A stretch of 39,632 nt of DNA from an uncultured Bacilli bacterium (GCA_934131005.1 CAKOYV010000011.1:1-39632); one strand, 5' to 3'. Shown: positions 6,522 through 15,884, counted from the stretch's first letter. Notes: generated by a model from the sequence alone, not told the origin. Program-made: numbers and translations.

Positions 6522-7458
6522 CAGATTCAATTATGAATAATTCTAGGGCTAATCTTTTATCCATGATACCTAATTTTATATCATGATCTATTTTAGCAAG
6601 TCTCTTAATATATTTTAGGAGCTCTGCTTCAGTATAAGTATATAATTTTTTGATACTAAATTTTACTCTATAAGGATTTACTTCTAATATTTTGGCGATT
6701 TCACTATAATTTTTATTTTTATTTAAAAGTCTTTTTACTTGGAATAAAAAGCGAAATTGACTAGCAATTAGCATTATGATTTGGATTTCATCATAGTTTC
6801 TGTTAACAAATTCGTTAAGTAATGCTAAAGATTTTTTTGTATTATGAAGAATTATAGCATCTGTTAAATCAAATATCTCATCTTCCATATTTTTAATAAC
6901 TATTTTATCTATATCTTGATTAGTTATCTTTTTATCTTCAAATTTATACATAAATAATTTTTCTAATTCGTGATTAATGTTATCTAAATTAGAACCTGTA
7001 TTTTTTAAAAGATATTGGGCATCTTCGATTGAATAGTTATTGTCTGTTACTTGCTTATTAATATAATTTAGAAGATAGGTATTATCTCCTTTTTTGCATT
7101 CTATTATTTTTCCGGTACTTTTTAGTAATTTGTAAATTTTTTTTCTTGTATCTAACTTTTGGGTATTACAAATTAGAATAAGATAAGTATCAGGATTGTA
7201 TTTAGTTAGATATTGCTCTAACAATTCTAAATCATCGGAATTTTTTCCTGCTGTTAAAAAGTAGCAATCTTCTAAAATGATTATTTTTTTAGAAGAAAAC
7301 ATACTTATTGTTTGAGCATCTTCAATAACATCAGAAATTAGTGATGATGACATTTGATATTTGATAATATCCTTAATAGCTAATTTTTCTTCAATTTTTT
7401 TTACTTCATTTTTAATGATAGAATTATCTGTTCCATATATTAAGTAAAAATTGGTCAT
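6511..7458 (-). CDS. holA: DNA polymerase III delta subunit
   Basis: The delta subunit opens the sliding beta clamp within the clamp loader. The 315-residue protein has the expected delta layout. An N-terminal AAA-like domain opens with FYLIYGTD and contains an SSKKIIILED strand. A lid domain follows, then a C-terminal helical collar with the typical IIMLIASQFRFLFQVKRLL segment near residue 230. The Walker A motif is not conserved, as usual for delta. The ATG at 7458 follows AAGTGAT at 5 nt; a GTG at 7467 lies within that ribosome site. It is the last gene of the group that runs from uvrC and mutL, and is followed by a terminator. Confidence 0.9.
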   Translation of the reverse strand: MTNFYLIYGTDNSIIKNEVKKIEEKLAIKDIIKYQMSSSLISDVIEDAQTISMFSSKKIIILEDCYFLTAGKNSDDLELLEQYLTKYNPDTYLILICNTQKLDTRKKIYKLLKSTGKIIECKKGDNTYLLNYINKQVTDNNYSIEDAQYLLKNTGSNLDNINHELEKLFMYKFEDKKITNQDIDKIVIKNMEDEIFDLTDAIILHNTKKSLALLNEFVNRNYDEIQIIMLIASQFRFLFQVKRLLNKNKNYSEIAKILEVNPYRVKFSIKKLYTYTEAELLKYIKRLAKIDHDIKLGIMDKRLALELFIIESGMQ

Positions 7459-7479
7459 GCTTATCACTTCGCTTTTTAA

Positions 7480-8382
7480 TTATTTTTCATTACAGTTATA
7501 GTTTTCATTTTTATAGTAAGATAATACTTCTTCATATGCTGTAGGACCGCTATAATTATTTCCTACTTTTTCTTTTAACATTATTTTAAAAGTTTTCTTA
7601 TTATCGTCATTTTTATAACTTCCATCGATATTCTTATCTTGTTGCATATATTTATAATACGTTCCTTCTTGAATGAAATTAAAGTAATCATCTTCTGATT
7701 GAAAATTATAGGTTGAATTAGTATTCACATTTTCTAACGAGTCATTATTATTGAAATTAAATATTTTTTCTTCATCAACTACTACATTTTCTAAATCTTC
7801 ATGATCATAAGTTTTTGTGCAAGTTATAGTTTTATTTATTTCATTTTGATTATTAGAGGTCGTTTTTAGATTTTGACTATAATAATAATAACCACCTGCT
7901 AATAGTAATATTAGTAGAATAAACATTAAAATTTTTGGCATTTTTGATTTCTTTTTTTTTGTATTATTTTCTTTTTCATTAACTTCTTTTTCTTGTGGTT
8001 TAGGGAGTGTTAGCTCTGTTAGACTAGTAAGAACTTCCTTTTTTAATTCTAATTTATTAGAACCTATTATTTCAATTTCTGTGATATCTTTTAGTGAAAC
8101 TATTTCAAAATCAGTTAATTCTTCTTTGTTTGTTACTTTAAATACATATTCTTTGATTATTTCTTCTTCTTTTTTATTAGAGCATGTCATTGATAAAATA
8201 GTTGTATCATTTATATGACTGCCTCCATAATTTATAAAGCTATAAGTTGTATTTGGATCAGTATAAATTACATATAAATTGTTATTTTGTTTATATCTAA
8301 ATAGAGATAAGACATTAACTTTTCTCTCGGGAGTTCCAAATGTTAAGTTATATTCTGTTACTTTTAGTACTTTTCCATTCAT
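7480..8382 (-). CDS. Unrecognised single-pass membrane protein between mutL and holA
   Basis: A 300-residue protein of unknown function. Residues 1 to about 145 form a soluble, beta-rich looking domain ending in a Lys/Glu-rich stretch. One membrane helix (about 152-168, MFILLILLLAGGYYYY) follows, and an acidic, Asn-rich outer part. With positive charges just before the helix, the N-terminal half is probably cytosolic. GGTGATACA precedes the ATG. It is 60 nt from mutL and 12 nt from holA, inside a DNA repair group, but nothing in it suggests a repair function. Confidence 0.75.
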   Translation of the reverse strand: MNGKVLKVTEYNLTFGTPERKVNVLSLFRYKQNNNLYVIYTDPNTTYSFINYGGSHINDTTILSMTCSNKKEEEIIKEYVFKVTNKEELTDFEIVSLKDITEIEIIGSNKLELKKEVLTSLTELTLPKPQEKEVNEKENNTKKKKSKMPKILMFILLILLLAGGYYYYSQNLKTTSNNQNEINKTITCTKTYDHEDLENVVVDEEKIFNFNNNDSLENVNTNSTYNFQSEDDYFNFIQEGTYYKYMQQDKNIDGSYKNDDNKKTFKIMLKEKVGNNYSGPTAYEEVLSYYKNENYNCNEK

Positions 8383-8442
8383 TGTATCACCTAACCTTTT
8401 TCTTTTTTATTATAACAAATATATACTTTTAAGACAATATAA

Positions 8443-10221
8443 TTAAAGACTTCTTTTAAACATCTTTTCTAATTCATAGATAGTAAATTCAATTATAGTT
8501 GGTCTTCCATGTGGGCAATTGAAGGGATTTTCACAGTTTCTTAGTTGGTTAATAAGACTTTCCATATCTTCAATTGTAATTCTAGTATTTCCTTTGACGC
8601 TTGCCTTACAAGCCATAGTGGCTGCTAAATGATCGTTAAATTTTGCCAGATTAAATTTATGCTCTTCTTTAATTATTTGATCTATTATATTACGCATTAC
8701 TTTGTCAGGATTATGTCTAGGAAACCAAGTTGGATGAGAAGTTATTCGATAAGAATTAGTACCAAATTCTTCAATTTCAATATTCATATTCCTGATAATA
8801 TCAATATTTTTTTTAATAATAAAATATTCATTAGTTGGTAATTCAATAATTATTGGTACTAAGTTTTTAATAGAATTTTGATTTGGGTGAGATAGATAAT
8901 ATGAATATTTTTCGTAATTTATTCTTTCTTGAGCAGCATGTTGGTCTATTAAATAGATTCCTTTTTCATTTTCACAGATAATATAAGTACCTAAAGCTAG
9001 ACCGACGGGATATAGCTCTGGCAATTTATTTTTGGGAGATGATACTTCTTCGATATAGTCTTCTTCAAAATCATTTATTTCATCTTGATGATTAAAATTA
9101 ATTATATTAGATAGTCTGTTTTGATAATCATCATTACTACTAGCATCAGCTACTACCTCTCTTTCTAAGTTAAGAGTTATATTTTCATAATTTTTTATTG
9201 ATTCATCTTCTTTTGGTAACTCTATTTTGGGAATTAATAGCTTTTCTTTAATAGCATTTCTTATCATATTGATAATCAATTGCTTTAATTCTTCAAAATT
9301 GCTAAATTTTATATCTTGTTTTGATGGATGAACATTGACATCTATTAATGTAGGGTCTGTTTTGATATCTAGGACAACTATAGGATATCTAGTATCTTCT
9401 TTAAAACTAGTGTATGCTTCATTAATACAGCGACCTAGAGTGGTATTTTTAATAACGCGGCCATTTACTAAGGTTGTCATATAATTTCTAGATGATCTGT
9501 TTACTTCAGGCATTGATATATAACCTGATATTTGATAGTCATCATTTGAAGCTTGAACTGGTAACATTTTTTTAGTAATATCTAAGCCGTAAATTGCATT
9601 TATTACTTTTAGTAAATTTCCACGGCCATCAGTATTTAATAATTCTTTTTCATCATTTACAAGTCTAAATTTAACATTAGGATATGATAAGGCCATTTTA
9701 TTTAGATAATCTGTAATATGAGATAATTCAGCATAGATACTAGAAAGATGCTTTAGGCGAGCTGGTGTGTTATAAAATAAATTGCTAACAGTTATGCTTG
9801 TTCCGATTCTAGCATCACAGCTAGTATTTTCAAGAACTTTACCACCTTTTATATGAATTAGTGTTCCTTTATTATCTTGGCAAGTTTTTAAAATAACTTC
9901 TGATACACTAGCTATACTTGGCAAGGCTTCACCACGAAATCCTAGTGAATTTATATTAAATAGATCATCTGATGTATATAATTTACTAGTAGCATGGCGT
10001 TGGAATGCTAGAAGAGCATCTTTAGAATCCATTCCAATTCCATCATCTACAACTTTTATTTCTCTTAAGCCTGATTCTTTTAGTAAAACTTTTATTTCAG
10101 TGGCTTTAGCATCAATACTATTTTCAACTAATTCTTTGACTATTGATACACATCTTTCGACTACTTCTCCAGCAGCAATTTTATTTGCTAATAGTTCATC
10201 CATTACTTTTATTTTACTCAT
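8443..10221 (-). CDS. mutL: DNA mismatch repair protein MutL (endonuclease type)
   Basis: MutL couples MutS mismatch recognition to strand nicking and excision. The GHKL ATPase has ELVENSIDA (Asn34), VDDGIGMD (57-64) and GFRGEAL (94-100). The C-terminal dimer/nuclease domain has DQHAAQERINYE (426-437), ACKASVK (537-543) and CPHGRP (569-574), the metal-binding set found in MutL proteins that nick DNA themselves. Length 592 is typical. I chose the ATG at 10221; its GGAG site is 11 nt upstream, a little far. An in-frame GTG at 10233 overlaps that site. It follows uvrC by 15 nt. mutS, its usual neighbour, is not in the window. Confidence 0.96.
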   Translation of the reverse strand: MSKIKVMDELLANKIAAGEVVERCVSIVKELVENSIDAKATEIKVLLKESGLREIKVVDDGIGMDSKDALLAFQRHATSKLYTSDDLFNINSLGFRGEALPSIASVSEVILKTCQDNKGTLIHIKGGKVLENTSCDARIGTSITVSNLFYNTPARLKHLSSIYAELSHITDYLNKMALSYPNVKFRLVNDEKELLNTDGRGNLLKVINAIYGLDITKKMLPVQASNDDYQISGYISMPEVNRSSRNYMTTLVNGRVIKNTTLGRCINEAYTSFKEDTRYPIVVLDIKTDPTLIDVNVHPSKQDIKFSNFEELKQLIINMIRNAIKEKLLIPKIELPKEDESIKNYENITLNLEREVVADASSNDDYQNRLSNIINFNHQDEINDFEEDYIEEVSSPKNKLPELYPVGLALGTYIICENEKGIYLIDQHAAQERINYEKYSYYLSHPNQNSIKNLVPIIIELPTNEYFIIKKNIDIIRNMNIEIEEFGTNSYRITSHPTWFPRHNPDKVMRNIIDQIIKEEHKFNLAKFNDHLAATMACKASVKGNTRITIEDMESLINQLRNCENPFNCPHGRPTIIEFTIYELEKMFKRSL

Positions 10222-10236
10222 AATATACTGCACTCC

Positions 10237-12000
10237 TTAATTATTGTTTAAATATTTTTTGAAATTTTTAGCTATCTCGATTGGAAGTATTTCCTCTAAG
10301 TCTTCTAAAGAGGCTTCTTTCATTTTAGAAATAGTTTTGTATTTTTTTAATAATTTATTTTTTCTTACCCCGCCTATTCCCTCGATATTATCAAGAATAC
10401 TTGCAAGAGAACCTTTGCTTCTAATTTGGCGATGATAACTTATAGTATAGTTGTGAACCTCATCTTGCATTTTTGTTAACATTAAGAATAAGGGACTTTT
10501 TTTGTCTATTTTTATTTCTTCTATTGGATCTAGCCCAACTAAGGTATTTGTATTATGTTTATCATCTTTTTTTAAGCCTGCTGTTTTAATATCTAAATTT
10601 AGCTCTCTTAAAACTTCACGGGCTACATTTAATTGTCCAATACCACCATCAACAATTATTAAATCTGGTCTTTTAAGTTTATCTTTTAATACTCTAAAAT
10701 ATCTACGATAAATTACTTCTCTCATAGTTCCATAATCATCATTTACATCACTAGTTATTTTAAATTTACGATATTCATTTTTAGCTGGTTCTCCATCTAT
10801 GAAAACGACCATTCCTGAGACATTAAAATTACCAAATAAGTTAGAGTTATCAAATAATTCTATTCGACTTAATTTATCCATCTTTAAAAGAATTGCTAAT
10901 TCTCTTAGAGCTTTAGTCTTTTTTTGTTCATCACGCTCAATTAGTGTTATTTGCTCGTTATAGTAATTTTCAGCATTTTCACAAGCTAACATAAGCATAT
11001 TTCTTTTCTTACCACGCTTAGGAGTTATAAATTTAAGATCAAATGCTTCTGATAATATTTCTTTATTAATAAAATCTGGAACTATTACTTCTGAGGGCTT
11101 TATTTTATGTTTATCATAGAATTTAGAAATATAGGTTAGTAATTCCTCTTCGGCACTATCAATCATAGGGTAAATACTACTTTTATGATCAAGTAATTTG
11201 CCTCCTCTAATGAAGAGCATTTGAATTGAGAGATAATTATTTTTGGTATAATAACCAATTATATCTCTATTTAAATTATCATCTAATTCTACTTTTTGTT
11301 TTTCTAAGGTTATATTTATATAGTCTAATAATTCTTTATATTCTAAAGCACGTTCAAACTGAAGTTTTTCTGACGATGATAGCATTAATTCATTTAATTT
11401 TTTGGTTACGATTTCTGAATTTCCATTTAAAAAGGAGATTATTTCTTGTTTCATTTCATCTAGTGTATCTTGGGGAACTTCTCTGCAACAATAGCCTAAG
11501 CATTGGTTTATGTGGTAATATAGGCATTCTTTTTTTTCGTAATGACGACATTTTTTTAAGGGATATATTCTATTAATCATATCGACTACCTTTTTGGCTG
11601 CTGTTGTGCATGGATATGGGCCAAATAGTTTTGTATCCCTTCTTTTTTTGATATTGGGATTACGAACTACTATTAGTCTAAAAATTTTTTCGTTGGTTAC
11701 CTCTATGTAAGGATAACTTTTATCATCACGTAGAAGTATATTATATTTAGGATCGTGTTTTTTGATGAGATTTATTTCTAGGAGTAGAGCTTCTAATTCA
11801 CTAGAAGTAATAATATATTCAAAATCACAAATATCTCTTACAAGCATAGCAGTTTTACCTGTATGTGATGATTTAAAGTAAGATGACAGACGATTTTTTA
11901 AATTTTTTGATTTTCCTACATAAATTATAATCCCATTTTCATCCTTCATTAAATAGCATCCTGGTTTGTGGGGAACAAGCGATAGTTTTTGATCAATCAT
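10237..12000 (-). CDS. uvrC: Excinuclease ABC subunit C
   Basis: UvrC makes both incisions around a lesion during nucleotide excision repair. The 587 residues hold the full set of domains. The N-terminal GIY-YIG nuclease has GCY (14-16), YVG (27-29) and the Arg in KNR. Four Cys at 151, 159, 167 and 171 form the iron-sulfur cluster site. The UVR motif that contacts UvrB is near 210-230. The RNase H-like nuclease begins near LFDNSN, and a C-terminal HhH region has IEGIGGVRK. The start overlaps the stop of the upstream gene as ATGA, so translation is coupled. mutL follows closely. Confidence 0.97.
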   Translation of the reverse strand: MIDQKLSLVPHKPGCYLMKDENGIIIYVGKSKNLKNRLSSYFKSSHTGKTAMLVRDICDFEYIITSSELEALLLEINLIKKHDPKYNILLRDDKSYPYIEVTNEKIFRLIVVRNPNIKKRRDTKLFGPYPCTTAAKKVVDMINRIYPLKKCRHYEKKECLYYHINQCLGYCCREVPQDTLDEMKQEIISFLNGNSEIVTKKLNELMLSSSEKLQFERALEYKELLDYINITLEKQKVELDDNLNRDIIGYYTKNNYLSIQMLFIRGGKLLDHKSSIYPMIDSAEEELLTYISKFYDKHKIKPSEVIVPDFINKEILSEAFDLKFITPKRGKKRNMLMLACENAENYYNEQITLIERDEQKKTKALRELAILLKMDKLSRIELFDNSNLFGNFNVSGMVVFIDGEPAKNEYRKFKITSDVNDDYGTMREVIYRRYFRVLKDKLKRPDLIIVDGGIGQLNVAREVLRELNLDIKTAGLKKDDKHNTNTLVGLDPIEEIKIDKKSPLFLMLTKMQDEVHNYTISYHRQIRSKGSLASILDNIEGIGGVRKNKLLKKYKTISKMKEASLEDLEEILPIEIAKNFKKYLNNN

Positions 12001-12926
12001 TTAGATTCTCTCCAAACTTCATACCATGATTTTAATTTAGACGTACCAGATCCTGCGGCATCTTTAATAAATGACCATGTTATAGAAAAATTTTTCTTTA
12101 AATCAGCTAATCCTTCTTTAGCACTACTACATGCATCCAAATTTTTCTCACAAGCATCAGCTGTAAGATCTAAATACTTCTCAACTGCTTTTGTCTTAAT
12201 ATTTTGATATTTAGTAGATAAGGTATTTTTATAATTTGGAAATTTTTCATCTATCTTACTATCTAGTGATATAAATAATTTTAGAGTTTTTAATTTGGCC
12301 TTTGTGTTTAATTCGTTGAAGGTTTTTCCTTTTATGGTTCCGCCATAGAAAAGAAAGTCTACAACACTTATAAATCCTTGCTTTAATTCTTGTGTTAGAG
12401 TTTTAGAATTTTTAGCTGTTGTATTGATTTGTTCAATATAATTTACAACGTCATCTTCAGTAGTTTTAGTTGAAGTAGTACTACTGTTTTTTTGGTTAGT
12501 AGAGGTATTAGCATTTAAATTATCATTTGTTGTCGTTTCACTTTCAGTAGTTTGGGCATCATCATCTTCATCATCTGCTATTGTAAAAGACACAGCTCTA
12601 CTTATAACATCTATTTTTTTTACATCAGCTTCTTTTGGCGATAATTGATTGTTAACATCATCTAGAGTTAAGGATAATCTATCTCCAATATTGTAATCAT
12701 CATCTGTTATAATTTTATATTCATCAGTATTATCTTCGGCTACGATTATATAATCATTTCCTTTATATTTTACTGTTGCTTCAATTGTTAAAAAATTATT
12801 TTTGCTTCTATTCATATAAAAAATAAGTCCTAAGATTGTTAGAATTAAAATAGTTATGATAATAATTAGGATAATTGTCGATATATCAATATTATTTTTC
12901 TTAACATTTACTTTTTTATCTTCCAT
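11997..12926 (-). CDS. Unrecognised membrane-anchored protein coupled to uvrC
   Basis: A 309-residue protein with one N-terminal membrane helix (about residues 16-39) and an outer part. A small beta-rich segment (about 45-115) is followed by an acidic/Ser-Thr-Asn linker (about 117-160). A helical C-terminal domain (about 165-309) contains a two-Cys patch (CEKNLDAC). I do not know the family. It ends in a 4-nt overlap with the uvrC start. That coupling next to repair genes is puzzling for an exported protein. It has GAGGG before its ATG and probably its own extended -10 promoter. Confidence 0.75.
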   Translation of the reverse strand: MEDKKVNVKKNNIDISTIILIIIITILILTILGLIFYMNRSKNNFLTIEATVKYKGNDYIIVAEDNTDEYKIITDDDYNIGDRLSLTLDDVNNQLSPKEADVKKIDVISRAVSFTIADDEDDDAQTTESETTTNDNLNANTSTNQKNSSTTSTKTTEDDVVNYIEQINTTAKNSKTLTQELKQGFISVVDFLFYGGTIKGKTFNELNTKAKLKTLKLFISLDSKIDEKFPNYKNTLSTKYQNIKTKAVEKYLDLTADACEKNLDACSSAKEGLADLKKNFSITWSFIKDAAGSGTSKLKSWYEVWRESK

Positions 12927-12948
12927 TTAAATCCCTCTTTTCACTATT

Positions 12949-12957
12949 ATTATAGCA
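12949..12957 (-). promoter_or_regulatory. Extended -10 promoter of the 309-aa gene / uvrC-mutL group
   Basis: Minus strand TGCTATAAT is a perfect extended -10, about 22 nt before the ATG. The -35 position falls in the preceding terminator stem and is poor. Confidence 0.6.
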
Positions 12958-12973
12958 GATTTTTATGAGAATT

Positions 12974-13006
12974 AAAAGAATTAACATCTACTTAGAGTTA
13001 ATTCTT
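12974..13006 (-). terminator. Probable weak terminator after the 217-aa gene
   Basis: A 10-bp stem (AAGAATTAAC with GTTAATTCTT) with an 11-nt loop overlaps the end of the gene; the stop codon lies in the loop. Only four T residues follow, so read-through into the repair group is likely. Confidence 0.5.
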
Positions 13007-13641
13007 CTTTTTAAATTTCTTATTTTAGGTTTTGTTGATAAAACTGCCATATAGGTGTTGAACGATGTTTCTTCATCATAGGATAAATCTGTAAGGCCAA
13101 TATTTTTTAATTCTTCCCTTAGGGAACTTATTTGACCAACTTTTAGTTTTCTATCTTTATCATCAACTGATCCATAGACCCCTATTAATCCAGGAGTTCC
13201 TGTTTTAAATATTATTTTAAAACTAGTCACATCAGCATAGCAGTATGGGTTATGCGTTATTAAATATTTATTTTTTACAAACTCTGTTTCTTCCGTGTCT
13301 AAATAGTTTTTAAACTGTCCTGTTGGAATATATACTGCTGGTCTTATGTTTAATTCACCTGGGAATGTTTGAGCATAAGGAGTTATTCTTTCAATATTAT
13401 CACTAGTAAGGCTATCATTAACCCCTTTATTTAATTCTACTATATCACAATTAGTTAGTTTGGGATATTTATCCTCAAGAAATTTTTGATAAATTTTTAA
13501 ATTTTCTTTTTGAGTTATTTCTAACCATTCTAGAAATTCTGTGCCATAAAGTAAATTTAAATTTACCTTTTCTTTAGTTGCTTGGTATTGAGAAATTAAT
13601 TTTTGGAAATATTCTTCTATTGGTGTATAATCTTTAATCAT
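12988..13641 (-). CDS. Unrecognised cytosolic protein
   Basis: A 217-residue soluble protein with no membrane segment and no motif I recognise. The first half is helical; the second half has beta-like stretches such as FKIIFKTGTPGLIGVYGSVDD. The C-terminus is basic (RNLKRRINSK). It is the first gene behind a near-perfect sigma-A promoter, in front of the uvrC-mutL-holA group, with only a weak terminator between. Confidence 0.75.
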   Translation of the reverse strand: MIKDYTPIEEYFQKLISQYQATKEKVNLNLLYGTEFLEWLEITQKENLKIYQKFLEDKYPKLTNCDIVELNKGVNDSLTSDNIERITPYAQTFPGELNIRPAVYIPTGQFKNYLDTEETEFVKNKYLITHNPYCYADVTSFKIIFKTGTPGLIGVYGSVDDKDRKLKVGQISSLREELKNIGLTDLSYDEETSFNTYMAVLSTKPKIRNLKRRINSK

Positions 13642-13666
13642 TTCTATTACCTCTCTTTTCTAGCAT

Positions 13667-13695
13667 ACTATAGCACAAAGTTGTATTTATGTCAA
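13667..13695 (-). promoter_or_regulatory. Strong sigma-A promoter of the 217-aa gene
   Basis: Minus strand: perfect -35 TTGACA (13695-13690), a 17-bp spacer, then TATAGT (13672-13667) with TGC before it (extended -10). The leader is only about 20 nt. Confidence 0.9.
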
Positions 13696-13719
13696 TTTGT
13701 TATAGTTGGAAATTGCAAA

Positions 13720-13743
13720 GAAAAAAACATCTTATAAAAGATG
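13720..13743 (-). terminator. Terminator of the ribosomal protein operon
   Basis: Minus strand: stem CATCTT/AAGATG with a 4-nt loop followed by seven T residues, starting 1 nt after the rplQ stop codon. Confidence 0.85.
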
Positions 13744-13744
13744 C

Positions 13745-14086
13745 TTATACTAACTTTAAGATAACCATTAAAGCGTTATCTCCTCTTCTTTCAGTTGTTT
13801 TAATGATTCTAGTGTATCCACCATTTCTTTCTTTATAACGTGGTGCTAATTCATTAAATACTTTATTTACACATTCCTTATCATTGTGTAAGAATGCTAA
13901 AGCTAGTCTTCTAGATACTAAAGTATTTTTCTTACCATAACTAATCATTTTATCAAAAAATTTTCTTACTTCTTTTGCTCTTGTTTCAGTAGTAGTAATA
14001 GTTTCATTTTGAATTAATTGCTTAGTTAAAGTGGCTAACATACTTCTTCTATGTTTATTGTCTCTTCCTAATTTTCTATAAGCCAT
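13745..14086 (-). CDS. rplQ: Ribosomal protein L17
   Basis: A 50S subunit protein near the exit tunnel. The 113 residues start with MAYRKLGRDNKHRRSMLATL, matching the conserved L17 N-terminus, and end with RRGDNALMVILKL. It is the last gene of the operon, 13 nt after rpoA, with AGGAGG before the ATG and a terminator straight after the stop. Confidence 0.97.
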   Translation of the reverse strand: MAYRKLGRDNKHRRSMLATLTKQLIQNETITTTETRAKEVRKFFDKMISYGKKNTLVSRRLALAFLHNDKECVNKVFNELAPRYKERNGGYTRIIKTTERRGDNALMVILKLV

Positions 14087-14099
14087 AATATCCTCCTAA

Positions 14100-15056
14100 C
14101 TAATCTTCATCTCTAAAATTTAGACCCATGCTTTTTACCTTGTCAATTACTTCTTTTAATGATTTTTTACCTAAATTACGTATTTTCATCATTTCATTTT
14201 CTGACTTATCTGTTAAGTCTCTTAATGTTAGAATTCCTGCTCTCTTCAAGCAATTATAAGCTCTAACACTTAAGTCTAAATCATCTATTGATGTTTCTAA
14301 TATTTTTTGATTTGGATCTTCTGCCTTAGATGACATAAGTCCAGTTTCGTCAGCTATTTCATTCAAGTCTGCTAAAATTTCAAAGTGTTCAATTAAAATT
14401 CTACTTGCAAGTGCTACTGATTCTTCTGGGGTAATTGAACCATTTGTCCAAACTTCTAATATTAATTTATCATAGTTATTATCTTGTCCAACACGAGCAG
14501 TTTCTACTTCATAGTTTATTCTCTCTATTGGTGAATATAAACTGTCTATAAATATAACATTTTGTTTTGCTCTATCGCTGTATAAAATTTTGTTATCTTC
14601 TGCTCTTGTGTATCCACGTCCATTTGAAATAGTCATTTCCATATTTATACTTCCACCTTCAGCTAAAGTACAAATTGGTTGTTCTGGATTTAGTATTTCG
14701 ATATCTGTATCACATTCGATATCTCCTGCTACTACCTCACCCTCTTTATCGCTTTGAATTCTTAATACTAGGTTATAATCATCTGAATGATTTTTAATAA
14801 CAACACTTTTTAAATTTAAAACGATTGCTGTTACATCTTCTATTACACCATCAATTTTTTGAAATTCATGAGCAACACCGTCGATTTTAACGCTAGTAAT
14901 AGCATCACCTGGTAGAGATGATAGCATTGTTCTTCTTAGGGCGTTTCCTAAAGTAGTTCCAAATCCTCTTTCCAATGGTTCTATTTCAAATTTTCCATAA
15001 TTATCACTTTCAATGTATTCTTTTACCTTGTAATCAGGTTTTTCAAATTTTAACAT
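14100..15056 (-). CDS. rpoA: RNA polymerase alpha subunit
   Basis: Alpha dimerises to nucleate RNA polymerase assembly and contacts UP elements and activators. The N-terminal domain shows GFGTTLGNALRRTMLSSLPG and the insert domain. The C-terminal domain, with two HhH motifs, has LKRAGILTLRDL and RNLGKKSLKEV. The ATG at 15056 follows GGGAG at 8 nt and gives 318 residues, a normal length. A GTG at 15065 is less likely. It sits between rpsK and rplQ as in other Bacilli. Confidence 0.97.
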   Translation of the reverse strand: MLKFEKPDYKVKEYIESDNYGKFEIEPLERGFGTTLGNALRRTMLSSLPGDAITSVKIDGVAHEFQKIDGVIEDVTAIVLNLKSVVIKNHSDDYNLVLRIQSDKEGEVVAGDIECDTDIEILNPEQPICTLAEGGSINMEMTISNGRGYTRAEDNKILYSDRAKQNVIFIDSLYSPIERINYEVETARVGQDNNYDKLILEVWTNGSITPEESVALASRILIEHFEILADLNEIADETGLMSSKAEDPNQKILETSIDDLDLSVRAYNCLKRAGILTLRDLTDKSENEMMKIRNLGKKSLKEVIDKVKSMGLNFRDED

Positions 15057-15089
15057 TAACAACACTCCCTTTCTTAAAATTTAATGTAA

Positions 15090-15482
15090 CTATCCACGGC
15101 GTTTTTTTGGTGGACGGCATCCATTATGTGGGATTGGTGTTTCGTCTGTTATTTTTGTTATTTCTAGTCCTGTTGATTGCAATCCTTTGATTGCAGCTTC
15201 ACGACCAGCACCTAATCCTTTTACTTTTACTTCGGCTTTTTTCATTCCCATTTCTACAGCTTTATTTCCAGCCATTTCAGCTGCTTTTGATGCTGCATAT
15301 GGAGTTGATTTTTTACTTCCCTTTATACCTAATGTTCCTGATGATGCCCAGCATACTGTATTTCCTTCTACATCAGTAGCTGTTACAACTGTATTATTAA
15401 AAGTTGATTTAATATGTATAACACCGTTTGGAACATTCTTCTTAACTTTACGTTTTCTTGCATTATATTTACCTTTTGCCAT
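15090..15482 (-). CDS. rpsK: Ribosomal protein S11
   Basis: A 30S platform protein near the 3' end of 16S rRNA. The 130 residues include GVIHIKSTFNNTVVT, KGLGAGREAAIKGL and the conserved end PHNGCRPPKKRRG. AGGAGG lies 9 nt before the ATG. It lies between rpsM and rpoA, the standard alpha-operon order. Confidence 0.97.
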   Translation of the reverse strand: MAKGKYNARKRKVKKNVPNGVIHIKSTFNNTVVTATDVEGNTVCWASSGTLGIKGSKKSTPYAASKAAEMAGNKAVEMGMKKAEVKVKGLGAGREAAIKGLQSTGLEITKITDETPIPHNGCRPPKKRRG

Positions 15483-15515
15483 ACAAGTTGACCTCCTTAA
15501 TTACTTAATTAATTA

Positions 15516-15884
15516 TTATTTTTTCTTATTAGCAACTACTTGTTTCTTTCCGCCTCTTGCTGTTACAGCGTTACGGTTTGTTCTTTGTCCTCTTACAGGT
15601 AGTCGTCTTATATGTCTTTTACCTCTGTAGCAACCTATTTCTTTTAATGATTTGATACTAAGTGCTACTTCTCTTCTTAAATCACCTTCAACTGAATGAT
15701 TATCTAATTCTTTTCTTAATCTTGCTAATTCATCTTCAGTTAAGTCTTTAGTATTTTTATCTTTATCTACATTGGCATTTTTTAAGATTGTATTTGCTAA
15801 GCTTCTTCCAACACCATAAATGTAAGTTAAAGATATTTCAATTCTTTTATTATCTGGTATGTCAACACCTTTTATACGTGCCAT
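15516..15884 (-). CDS. rpsM: Ribosomal protein S13
   Basis: A 30S head protein that contacts the P-site tRNA and the 50S bridge. The 122 residues start MARIKGVDIPDNKR. They contain YIYGVGRSLA and the basic tail region RHIRRLPVRGQRTNRNA that reaches the tRNA. It follows rpmJ by 18 nt with GGAGG upstream. Confidence 0.97.
   Translation of the reverse strand: MARIKGVDIPDNKRIEISLTYIYGVGRSLANTILKNANVDKDKNTKDLTEDELARLRKELDNHSVEGDLRREVALSIKSLKEIGCYRGKRHIRRLPVRGQRTNRNAVTARGGKKQVVANKKK

Noticed and set aside
11226..11576. Open frame on the plus strand opposite uvrC
   Set aside because: Antisense to the Fe-S and UVR region of uvrC, low-complexity Leu/Phe-rich product, no ribosome site.
15187..15630. 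Long open frame on the plus strand over rpsK/rpsM
   Set aside because: It is antisense to well conserved ribosomal genes and encodes no recognisable motif; a by-product of their codon use.
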